Shown here: positions 14,950 through 22,680 of the stretch, piece after piece | Position numbering within the stretch: the stretch's first letter is position 1 | Layout of the letters: every line of letters starts with the position of its first letter | From: DASYML01 sp036009045 | GTDB lineage: Bacteria; Acidobacteriota; Blastocatellia; Pyrinomonadales; Pyrinomonadaceae | Direction of reading: 5' to 3' | NCBI GenBank assembly: GCA_036009045.1 | Contig: DASYML010000039.1 | Location: 1 to 23,646 of the forward strand | Length of the DNA: 23,646 bases | Notes under the pieces: generated by a model | What the model was told of the DNA's origin: nothing | The model's database searches: none | The model's input: only the letters and a program-made list of their open reading frames with translations | Made by a program: the position numbers and the translations under genes

Positions 14950-17211
14950 ATGCCGCCGAGCGCCAGTGAAATGAGCATCAAACATCAACTCGCACGAACG
15001 TCGGGCAAGTCCGTTTGCGGCCAGGTAGAGAGGTCCAGAATTCTCTCCGTGCTCGGGCCGGATATGTTCGCGGAGTTTAAGGCGTTGAGAGTTCCGGGCA
15101 GAGTCGTCTGGTGCAACTTCGAGTTGGCGCGCGAACTCGGATTCGATGTGCCCGCCTCGCATCAAATGACGCGGGAGTTTCATCTCCAACTCGTAGAAGC
15201 GCTTTCATACAGAGCTTTGACTGGCGAAGAAGAGGATGATCTCGCGGGGCGCGCAACCATCAACATGTATGCAGATAAATACGGAGGCGACGGGGTGCTT
15301 CCGGCTCTCGGTTCGGGCCGCGCCGGATTTCTCCCCTACGGCAATCTTTCGATCAAAGGAATCGGCCACACGCCGCTTTTCAAGCACGATGACCCGGATG
15401 ATTTCGAGCACTCGCACGGCGGCCTCAATATGTTCGCGGCCATCGCCGAAGCCCTGTTCGGTGAAGTGAACGTCAATCTCTTCAGCAAGCCGTCAACGCG
15501 CATTCTGGCTATCATAGACCAGGGTGATAACACCATCTACCCCGATGGACGCAAGGTCGCGCGGGCCATCGTCGCTCGCGCCGGACACCAGCTTCGCCCC
15601 GGCCACGTCCTGGCCGAAAGGAGTTCGGGCCAGCGCTCAAGATTCGATCTCTTTATTTCCATCACGGGAGAAACGGGCCAACTCGTCCAACGCACAGATG
15701 CCGGGACGGGGGCGTTAGTGCCGCATCTGAGAGCCACCATGTTGCGCGTCATAGACGACCACGCGCGCATCGCCGCCGAGCAGGTTCGCTGGCGCATCAC
15801 GCACATGGCCCTGAGCACTTCTAACATGCAGATGGACGGCGGGATGCTGGATGTCACAGCACAACGCGCCAACCCGCGCACGACGCCGATTCGCCCTCCC
15901 TCATCTCATCCGGCAGACCTTGAGAAGATCGCCAACAGGGATTACATGGACCGCGTTTCGCAGATGAAGCTGTTGTATAGCGCCCTGCGCGCCAGCATCG
16001 CGCCGGACCATCGTCGCCTGTTCAGAGCGCATCCGATTGTCGTTAAACGCGAGATGGGCCGGGCCTATCTCAGCCATCTGGAGTTGCAACTGCTGTGTGC
16101 CGCAGGGCTCAAGATGAGACTGGCAGAGCGGCTGCGCGCCGAACGTTACACCGTCGTCAAGTGCTTTATGAGAGTGTTGATGAGGATGACTGAACTCAAG
16201 AACCGGACCGATTTGCAACAGTGCAGACTGTTGATCGAGGAGGCCGCCGTCGTAGATGTCTTTCAACTCTTGCAGCATTATCCCGAGCAATATTTTAAAG
16301 CGCCGACGGCAGGCCATCTGCGCTATATAGCGCGCGCCTTGAATCCTATTTACAGGGGCGACAAGATTCTCGTGGCCGGAAAGAGAGCCGCCGTCAAGAC
16401 TCTCATACGGCAATTCAGCGCGGCCTATCACCAGTTAATGACGGCCTGCCTCTCTTTCGCGGAGGAATATTACGACGATGTCGCGGCGATGCGTCGCTCC
16501 ATCGAAGGCCGCGCCGCCTTTGAGAATAGACCGCTCAAGTCCATCTACCGCACGGAGTATTTTGAAGAAAATCAGGCCGCGCCGATCACGTACAGGGAGA
16601 CCCTGGAGGCGGACATATTTCGAGACCTCATTGACAGGAAAATCTCCGCCTCAGTCCGCAACGTTGACGCCCTGCTGGTCCGGGGAGGCGCAGCCGGTTT
16701 GCCCTGTGGAGGGCTGGAACTTCAGAAGCGCACCATTGATGGAATAACCTATTCCGTCCGCGCGTGGGATGATGAAAGGCAGACTCGGTATCTACACGTC
16801 CGGGTTGTGTTGCGGCGCGAAGGCGGAGGGTATGTCGCCTCTCTGCCGGGAGCACCCGTCCTGACCGAACGCCAGGTGGCTTCGCTTCGTTATAAATTCA
16901 CGACCGACGAATGGAAAAATTCCGGCGAGGCATCTGCGCGCCTCGAACGCTCTGGAAACGGCTGCGCGCTCCTTGACTTCGCGCCGATTTCCTTCTGTTC
17001 CCCGTTCGGAGAACTGGAGGGGACGTTCTATGTCGGCCCAGGCCAGGACTTTTGGCTGCGAGACGGCGCGCATCATTTTCGAGGATATACGTTTGCGATA
17101 CCGGACAGGCAGGAATTGTTGGAACTGTCTGCGCGCCTCCTCGCGCGAGCGCCGCGCGTGGACGGGGCCGCGCGCTCTCTGACGGCAGCCAGTGGGGAAG
17201 GGGACTCGTAG
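14950..17211 (+). CDS. Divergent SelO-like pseudokinase (putative AMPylase), extended
   Basis: A 753-residue protein whose first 310 residues follow the SelO/YdiU order of motifs. WCNFELARELGFD (54-66) matches the SelO N-terminal segment. YADKYGG (107-113) stands for YAGHQFGG and LGSGRA (120-125) for LGDGRA. SIKGIGHTP (134-142) stands for LKGAGxTP, keeping the Lys. FGE (170-172) is in place of CSE, and AIVARAGHQLRPGH resembles IVARVAxSHIRxG. HMALSTSN (285-292) stands for HGVMNTDN, and MLD (299-301) for the DYG aspartate. The Asp of TDN is Ser291, so activity may differ from SelO, which moves AMP to proteins. About 440 extra residues follow; I do not recognise them. The next gene starts 5 bp later. 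Confidence 0.65.
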   Translation: MPPSASEMSIKHQLARTSGKSVCGQVERSRILSVLGPDMFAEFKALRVPGRVVWCNFELARELGFDVPASHQMTREFHLQLVEALSYRALTGEEEDDLAGRATINMYADKYGGDGVLPALGSGRAGFLPYGNLSIKGIGHTPLFKHDDPDDFEHSHGGLNMFAAIAEALFGEVNVNLFSKPSTRILAIIDQGDNTIYPDGRKVARAIVARAGHQLRPGHVLAERSSGQRSRFDLFISITGETGQLVQRTDAGTGALVPHLRATMLRVIDDHARIAAEQVRWRITHMALSTSNMQMDGGMLDVTAQRANPRTTPIRPPSSHPADLEKIANRDYMDRVSQMKLLYSALRASIAPDHRRLFRAHPIVVKREMGRAYLSHLELQLLCAAGLKMRLAERLRAERYTVVKCFMRVLMRMTELKNRTDLQQCRLLIEEAAVVDVFQLLQHYPEQYFKAPTAGHLRYIARALNPIYRGDKILVAGKRAAVKTLIRQFSAAYHQLMTACLSFAEEYYDDVAAMRRSIEGRAAFENRPLKSIYRTEYFEENQAAPITYRETLEADIFRDLIDRKISASVRNVDALLVRGGAAGLPCGGLELQKRTIDGITYSVRAWDDERQTRYLHVRVVLRREGGGYVASLPGAPVLTERQVASLRYKFTTDEWKNSGEASARLERSGNGCALLDFAPISFCSPFGELEGTFYVGPGQDFWLRDGAHHFRGYTFAIPDRQELLELSARLLARAPRVDGAARSLTAASGEGDS

Positions 17212-17216
17212 AAGAT

Positions 17217-18737
17217 ATGCACATTGAGAATCTGGTCTATGGTCTGTTGGACACTTCGCGTCACATAGAGAACCGCGCGCTGGCAGATAAGCTGCGTAGT
17301 TTGACCATCTCATGGTCGCGTTATGGCTATCACGATGTGATTCTGGAAAATAGCAGCATCAATAAAATTCTGGACGCAGCGTTGGAGCTCGGATACAAGT
17401 ATTGTCTGGTCCAGGCATACGGTCACTTGATAGCGGAGGACTGGCATCCGAAACACTTGCGTCATGCGGATTTTCAAACCGTCCAGCGCGACTGGATGGC
17501 AGACCATGATTTTTTCGTGACGGGTTATATTGTGGACCGGGAAAACGGCTGGTACGGGTTGAAGGATGATTGCCTCCTCGTCAATCTGGACTATTACGCA
17601 GCGTTCGGGCGGCCCGCCTATGGTCTTCCATGCTCCGGGCCAGTCGAGGTCTCGAAGCCTGTATGCGGGGCGAGCCTGGAGAGCGCTGGCGCGGCTGCCC
17701 CGCGCTGGCTGCGGCCCTCGCTTGAAACAGAAAAAAGCGTGCCCGCTCTGCCCGGCTGGAATTTCATTCAGGCTAGTTTGAAGAACGGAAAGACGGTCTA
17801 TCACTTCGATGAGCAGACCGTCTCGCGCAAGCTCTTCATCAATCCGGGCGCTGGCGCGCAATCCAATTCCTTCGCGCGCAGTTTAGAGCAGTCTCAAACG
17901 CATTTCCCGGCGGCGTCTTCCGACGTTGATGCGAATGAGGATGGCCGCAAATTTCTACGGCTCATCGAATCACAATTGAACAATGCGCCGCGCGGAGTCT
18001 TCCTCTGGAACGTCGAATCATATGATGATGTGAGAGTCCCGCCGTCTCAATTCAAGGCCCCGCTCAAGACCCTCTATTGCGTGGCGGCAGGATTCAAGCC
18101 GAACATGATTCTGCACACGCATGGATTCGACGAGCAGACCTCCGTCGTGTTCTTCGATTACAGTCCGAACGCGCTGGGGATCAGGCGGCTCTTACAACAG
18201 GAATGGGACGGTCAGGATTACCCTCGATTCATCAGATACGTCCTCGGCAAATTTCCCGCGCCCGATACTTTCTATCAACTGTGGGCTGGCGCTTCGACGG
18301 AGAATCTGAATTGGCACGACGTGCAATCCTACTGGGAGGACGAGATAGAGAGGTGGGGCGGCGAGCGAGTCTTGAGAGAGCATTGGGCGGCCTACAGAGA
18401 ACTGAAACATGAGTACGTCCAGTGTAATGTTTTAACCGAGCCGCATAAATTGTTACGGCGCATCGAGCCTCAACCCGACTCCGTCATCTGGTGGAGCAAT
18501 GCGTTTTTCACCGTGTACAGCAACTATCTCTTTAGCATTGATGAGAAGCGAAGGTTTTATGAAAACTGGATAAGCGGACTGGCGAAGGCCAATCCGTCGC
18601 TCTTCATCTATGGCTCTGACTATAACAACATCAGCGTTAATTGCATCCAGGCACAAACATATTGGGAGCAATATTCGGCGGCTGGCCGCGACTACTTAAG
18701 GCCGCTCAAATTTTGTCAGACAGAGATCAGATTTTGA
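17217..18737 (+). CDS. Uncharacterised 506-residue protein
   Basis: I do not recognise this protein. Its start is the ATG at 17217, 5 bp after the SelO-like stop and behind GGGGAAGGGG; a longer frame from 17052 would overlap that gene and is unlikely. There is no signal peptide or membrane segment. The N-terminal part (1-150) has LGYKYCLVQAYGHLI and FFVTGYIVDRENGWYGLKD, with alternating strands and helices that loosely suggest a nucleotide-sugar or Rossmann-like fold. A low-complexity linker follows near 155-240. The C-terminal half has VVFFDYSPNALGIRRLL, rather like the second strand of a methyltransferase, and the aromatic VIWWSNAFFTVYSNYLF. Tight linkage implies it acts with the SelO-like protein. 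Confidence 0.7.
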   Translation: MHIENLVYGLLDTSRHIENRALADKLRSLTISWSRYGYHDVILENSSINKILDAALELGYKYCLVQAYGHLIAEDWHPKHLRHADFQTVQRDWMADHDFFVTGYIVDRENGWYGLKDDCLLVNLDYYAAFGRPAYGLPCSGPVEVSKPVCGASLESAGAAAPRWLRPSLETEKSVPALPGWNFIQASLKNGKTVYHFDEQTVSRKLFINPGAGAQSNSFARSLEQSQTHFPAASSDVDANEDGRKFLRLIESQLNNAPRGVFLWNVESYDDVRVPPSQFKAPLKTLYCVAAGFKPNMILHTHGFDEQTSVVFFDYSPNALGIRRLLQQEWDGQDYPRFIRYVLGKFPAPDTFYQLWAGASTENLNWHDVQSYWEDEIERWGGERVLREHWAAYRELKHEYVQCNVLTEPHKLLRRIEPQPDSVIWWSNAFFTVYSNYLFSIDEKRRFYENWISGLAKANPSLFIYGSDYNNISVNCIQAQTYWEQYSAAGRDYLRPLKFCQTEIRF

Positions 18738-18772
18738 ATCGCTTCGCAGTACAAGCGGGGGCGTCAACATCA

Positions 18773-19531
18773 ATGGCTCATTATTCGGGACTTCGCCACA
18801 GGTTCATCATCTTGAATGCGCCTCGCACCGGCAGCAATATGCTCTGCACCGTGCTCAACTCGCATCCTGAAATACTCTGCCATCACGAAATCTTCAACCC
18901 TCACTTGATAGGCTATGCGCGCCATCTTCAGAACACCTCTTTTAGCCTCGGCACGATGGAAGAGAGGGAACGCGATCCCGTCGAATTTCTGAGCCGTGTC
19001 TGGAAAGCGCCTCTCTCTCATCCGGTCGTGGGCTTCAAACTCTGCTGGCGACAGCATGAGACGATTTTTCGAGAGGCGCTGAAAGACACCGGGCTGAAGA
19101 AAATCGTCTTGCAGCGAAGGAATCGCATCAAGAGCTTCGTCTCGCTTTTGCTCGCCCGCCAGACAGGTGATTGGGTGGTTTATACGGAGTCCGCCCAGCC
19201 TCAAGAGCGCGTTAAAGTCGTCGTGGATATTGCGGCCCTCTATGAGAACATCGCTTACAATGACCAGTATTACGCGGAGATAGAGGCCGCGACGCGGGCT
19301 TCACATCAATCGTTGTTAAGCTTGAGCTACGAAGACATCCTGACGTTTGAAGGACGCCTGCGCTTACTGAAATTTCTCGAAGTCTCGCCGCTCGACCCCT
19401 CTTGCCTCAAAGAAGAGACCATCAAGCTCAACGCTTACGCGCTGCCCGATCTGGTTGATAATTTTGAGGAGCTTGCCTCCGCGCTGCGCGGGACAGAGTT
19501 GGAATCAGAGCTATATAACGGCCAACTCTAA
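18773..19531 (+). CDS. Stf0/NodH-like sulfotransferase, copy 2
   Basis: A 252-residue paralogue of the gene at 8328. PAPS loop APRTGSN at 16-22, LNSHPEILCHHEIFNP at 28-43, and 3'-phosphate motif RRNRIKSFVS at 115-124, all shared with copy 1. The overall identity is clearly partial, so this is an old duplication with likely different acceptors. I chose the ATG at 18773; a TTG at 18734 would overlap the preceding stop (TTGA) and add 13 residues, and a TTG at 18641 overlaps too far. It is the last gene of the operon; a 30-bp inverted repeat follows about 130 bp later. The acceptor is unknown. Confidence 0.82.
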   Translation: MAHYSGLRHRFIILNAPRTGSNMLCTVLNSHPEILCHHEIFNPHLIGYARHLQNTSFSLGTMEERERDPVEFLSRVWKAPLSHPVVGFKLCWRQHETIFREALKDTGLKKIVLQRRNRIKSFVSLLLARQTGDWVVYTESAQPQERVKVVVDIAALYENIAYNDQYYAEIEAATRASHQSLLSLSYEDILTFEGRLRLLKFLEVSPLDPSCLKEETIKLNAYALPDLVDNFEELASALRGTELESELYNGQL

Positions 19532-19664
19532 TCCGCTCTCCACCCTTCTATTATCCTCCATCAGAGGCCCCGCCAACTTCCCCTTCATCGCTCACGTCCG
19601 ATAACGCCTGACATGACAAAGAGGCTTTGCCCCAAGACAGGATGCGAACACTGGCAAGCGTTAG

Positions 19665-19741
19665 GTCAGTCCCGCCTGCTTAAGCTGGGCGGGTTTCCTT
19701 GCTCAGCCACGACCCGCCCAGCTTAAGCAGGCGGGACTGAC
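19665..19741. repeat. Perfect 30-bp inverted repeat (REP/MITE-like or terminator)
   Basis: The arm at 19665-19694 begins GTCAGTCCCGCCTGCTTAAG and is the exact reverse complement of 19712-19741, with a 17-nt loop. The arms are GC-rich with an internal CTTAAG. No coding gene surrounds it in 19532-19792. It sits between the end of the plus-strand operon and the convergent minus-strand genes, so it may stop transcription from both sides. Its perfect symmetry also fits a palindromic repeat element dispersed in the genome. Confidence 0.85.
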
Positions 19742-19792
19742 ACGTAGTCGCACTCAATTGCAAACCGCTCTAGAGCGATTCCGCTTGACCTC

Positions 19793-20314
19793 TCACTCAC
19801 CCTGTTTCCTGACAAAGACGAGGTGCGTTACCGTGTCCCAGGCATTGTGAATACCAATGAAGAGTAGCAGCAGCGCAGCAGTGCCGACGAGGAACAGGGC
19901 CGGGCGTGCATGCGAGCGAGCCGCGAATGCCGATCCGGCCAGTATTGCGTATGCCGCGAATGGAAGCAGCACATGAAACAACCAGTCCTCGAAGACGGGT
20001 TGGTAGGCGGTTTGCGCTCGCATACGCCGAGCCACGATGACGGCGTACGCTGTCCCGCCGAGGCCCATTAAGCCCCAAAGAATTGCGACGCTGTTGATCC
20101 CGTCCCACGGAGCGCTGACAACGGCTGAGAGCAGCAAGACGACTCCGAAATGAACGACGCTCGGCGTCGAAAAGGCGTCGCCCGCTTGCGCTTCACCGCT
20201 GGCTATCGGCCTGCCAGCTATGAGGGTTAAGACGACGAACTGCAATCCGATCAGCGCGCCGGCAGACGACCCGACGATGACGTAGAAGTTCTCCCATCCG
20301 TTCAGTGATGACAT
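19793..20314 (-). CDS. Small multi-pass membrane protein, unknown function
   Basis: A 173-residue protein with four or five hydrophobic segments: about residues 10-31 (VIVGSSAGALIGLQFVVLTL), 55-75, 78-95, 110-132 and 138-158. The glycine-rich first segment with a short N-terminus suggests an inner-membrane protein. Nothing catalytic is visible. I used the ATG at 20312-20314; a TTG at 20324-20326 would add four residues. It lies 21 bp downstream of the cupin gene and probably shares its transcript. No family is recognised. Confidence 0.65.
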   Translation of the reverse strand: MSSLNGWENFYVIVGSSAGALIGLQFVVLTLIAGRPIASGEAQAGDAFSTPSVVHFGVVLLLSAVVSAPWDGINSVAILWGLMGLGGTAYAVIVARRMRAQTAYQPVFEDWLFHVLLPFAAYAILAGSAFAARSHARPALFLVGTAALLLLFIGIHNAWDTVTHLVFVRKQGE

Positions 20315-20335
20315 TTCGCCGATCAACCTGCTCGT

Positions 20336-20746
20336 TTATTCGGCCCTTAATGCGGCCTGATATTGTTCGTCGCTGACCTTTTCCATCCATTCGACGGTCT
20401 TGCCATCGAGCTTCTCCACGATGGCGATGTGCGTCATGGCTGTGGTCGGCGTCGCGCCGTGCCAATGCTTCTCATTCGGCGGGCACCAGATCACGTCACC
20501 CGGCCTAATCTCCACTTTCGGGCCGCCCTCGCTTTGCACCCAACCGCAACCCGAAGTGACGATCAGGGTCTGCCCGAGCGGGTGGATATGCCACGCCGTC
20601 CGGGCTCCGGGCTCGAACGTGACGCTGACGCTGAGAGCGCGCGCCGGATCGGACGCCTCGAACAGAGGGTCAATACGTACGGTGCCGGTAAAATACTCAT
20701 CCGGTCCTTTGCCGGAGGGTTGTGAGCCACTTCTTTTGATGTCCAT
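20336..20746 (-). CDS. Small cupin-domain protein
   Basis: A 136-residue single-domain cupin. Motif 1 is GARTAWHIHPLGQTLIVTSG: His53 and His55 are kept, and Gln59 takes the place of the usual Glu. Motif 2 is PGDVIWCPPNEKHWHGA, with His94 and His96. Such proteins bind Mn or Fe. Closely similar cupins occur as hydroxynitrile-lyase-like or carboxymuconolactone-decarboxylase-associated proteins, often next to oxidoreductases as here. It lies 17 bp downstream of the NAD(P)-binding reductase gene and likely shares its transcript. The reaction is not known. Confidence 0.85.
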   Translation of the reverse strand: MDIKRSGSQPSGKGPDEYFTGTVRIDPLFEASDPARALSVSVTFEPGARTAWHIHPLGQTLIVTSGCGWVQSEGGPKVEIRPGDVIWCPPNEKHWHGATPTTAMTHIAIVEKLDGKTVEWMEKVSDEQYQAALRAE

Positions 20747-20763
20747 TTTCTAGTCCCGCCTTA

Positions 20764-21342
20764 TTAAGAATTGGGTTTGTTTACGCCCAGGTTTTCGCGA
20801 ATGTGTTTTTCGGGGGATTCGATAATTTTAGTAATCAATGTTGCCAGGCTTTTTTGAGAAATTACAGAGCCTTTTTCCGGTTCGTCTTTTCTGGTTGTTT
20901 CATAGTCCACTTCATCCGCGTTGGTAAACCAGGTTGGCCTCAAAATAGTGTATTCAAGGTCCGATGCTTCTATCACATCAGCAGCTTTCCGATAAGGCTT
21001 TAAGACGGGTCTTAAAGGGACATCGTAAATGCCTATCGAACTGATGAAGACGAGTTTTTTAATCCCCGTTTCTTCCATCGCCTTCACAATGTTTTTTGCC
21101 ATTGCCTCCAGGTCTCCCGAAAGATTCGCGTACACAATATCCTGTCCTGCGATGGCTTCTTTAAGTTGATTAAAATCCAGAACGTCGCCTTCAATGATTC
21201 GACATTTGGAAACACCATTGTTTCTTAACCGGCTGGCATGACGCAAGAACAGGGTTAAGTTAATGTCATCCTTTTTTATTAAAATATCAATGACATGTTT
21301 TGCGATATTGCCACTGGCGCCCAATATAATTACGTTCTTCAT
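20764..21342 (-). CDS. NAD(P)-binding NmrA/atypical-SDR family reductase
   Basis: A 192-residue Rossmann protein. The dinucleotide loop GASGNIA is at residues 8-14. LVFISSIGIYD (near 100) and YTILRPTWF (near 130) are typical of atypical SDRs of the NmrA/YwnB type, which bind NAD(P)H as reductases or redox sensors. The YxxxK pair of classical SDRs is modified (PYRKAAD). The ATG at 21340-21342 has AAGGA 5 nt ahead; an upstream start at 21366 is weaker. The gene is visibly poorer in GC than both neighbours and rich in Lys/Ile codons, which suggests separate acquisition. Followed by the cupin gene. Confidence 0.83.
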   Translation of the reverse strand: MKNVIILGASGNIAKHVIDILIKKDDINLTLFLRHASRLRNNGVSKCRIIEGDVLDFNQLKEAIAGQDIVYANLSGDLEAMAKNIVKAMEETGIKKLVFISSIGIYDVPLRPVLKPYRKAADVIEASDLEYTILRPTWFTNADEVDYETTRKDEPEKGSVISQKSLATLITKIIESPEKHIRENLGVNKPNS

Positions 21343-21466
21343 ATTTCCTTCTTTAAGGGCGGTCAATATCGCCGTGACGGTCCGTTGTTCATCTCCGCCG
21401 TCAAGGACATGTCATTGATATGTTCCGATATGCAAAATAAGCTGGTTTACTTTTAATCCGGCCCGC

Positions 21467-22462
21467 TCAGCGACCTACCCTTCGCTCCAGGTGTTCGGGA
21501 TACCGGGCACCCTGCACGGTGATTTTCGAGGCGGCGCTCTCGATCTCGCGGAGGTCGTCGGGCGTAAGCTCAATTTCAGCCGCTCCGATGTTCTCCTCCA
21601 TGCGATGCAACTTCGTCGTACCCGGAATCGGCACGATCCAAGGCTTCTGCGCCAGCAGCCAGGCGAGCGCTAGTTGAGCGGGCGTCGCGTTCTTCTTCTC
21701 CCCTATAGCGCGAAGCAGATCAACCAGAGCCTGATTCGCCTTCCGGGCCTCCGGCGTGAAGCGGGGGACGATGTTGCGGAAGTCGGAACTATCGAACGTG
21801 GTGTTCTCGTCAATCTTCCCCGTGAGGAAGCCTTTGCCGAGAGGGCTAAACGGGACGAAGCCGATCCCGAGTTCTTCGAGCGTCGGTAACACTTCCTCTT
21901 CAGGGTTTCTCCACCACAGCGAGTATTCACTCTGGAGCGCCGTCACGGGCTGGACGGCGTGCGCGCGGCGAATCGTCTGCACCCCCGCTTCAGAAAGCCC
22001 GAAGTGCTTGACCTTGCCTTCCTGAATCAGGTCCTTCACCGCCCCCGCCACGTCTTCAATCGGCACGTCCGGGTCAACGCGGTGCTGATAGTATAAATCT
22101 ATGGCATCAACCTTTAGTCTCTTAAGCGAACCCTCAACAACTTCTTTGATATGTTCGGGGCGACTATCTAAAGCACTCCAGTGCGTCTCACCCTCCGAAG
22201 CGGGCTTGAACCCGAACTTGGTCGCTATTACCACTTCACTACGGAAAGGCTCCAGCGCTTCGCCTACGAGTTCTTCGTTCGTCAGCGGGCCATAAATTTC
22301 AGCAGTATCGAAAAATGTTACGCCCTTCTCGACTGCCGCCCGGATCAGTGAAATCGCCTGCTGCTTGTCTGTGGCCGGACCGTAGCCAAAGCTCAGTCCC
22401 ATGCAGCCGAGACCGAGGGCCGATACTTCCAGATTGCTATTTCCGAGCTTGCGCTTCTGCAT
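21467..22462 (-). CDS. Aldo/keto reductase
   Basis: A 331-residue NADPH-dependent aldo/keto reductase of the YakC/AKR13-like type. The catalytic tetrad is complete: Asp52 and Tyr57 in FFDTAEIYGP, Lys82 in IATKFGF, and His127 in DLYYQHRVD. The C-terminal NADP-binding segment IVPIPGTTKLHRMEENIGA is also there. It reduces aldehydes or ketones; the substrate is not set by sequence. The ATG has a strong AAAGGAG upstream. It diverges from an AraC-family regulator, a common arrangement in which the regulator activates the reductase. Here the regulator is broken, so control may be lost. Confidence 0.9.
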   Translation of the reverse strand: MQKRKLGNSNLEVSALGLGCMGLSFGYGPATDKQQAISLIRAAVEKGVTFFDTAEIYGPLTNEELVGEALEPFRSEVVIATKFGFKPASEGETHWSALDSRPEHIKEVVEGSLKRLKVDAIDLYYQHRVDPDVPIEDVAGAVKDLIQEGKVKHFGLSEAGVQTIRRAHAVQPVTALQSEYSLWWRNPEEEVLPTLEELGIGFVPFSPLGKGFLTGKIDENTTFDSSDFRNIVPRFTPEARKANQALVDLLRAIGEKKNATPAQLALAWLLAQKPWIVPIPGTTKLHRMEENIGAAEIELTPDDLREIESAASKITVQGARYPEHLERRVGR

Positions 22463-22680
22463 AATTTCTCCTTTGAGGTGCCATCAGTCGGCTCACTTTA
22501 ACTTTCTCCAAATATCTTTTAGTTTCGTTAGTAGCCATTTTTTGTGTCCTGCTATTGTAGCGTGATTCTAAAGTCTCAGGGATACAGAGCGATAAGAGGA
22601 TACTCGCGAATAATTGTACAATCCTGCAAAAACTCTGCGAGCGGCGTGCCGATAGGAAACAAAGAGGCTAAGATGAATTT

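Noticed and set aside
17052..17216. Upstream extension of the 506-residue protein
   Set aside because: It overlaps the end of the SelO-like gene by 160 bp and its translation is Arg/Ala/Gly-rich shadow sequence; the ATG at 17217 has a ribosome binding site.
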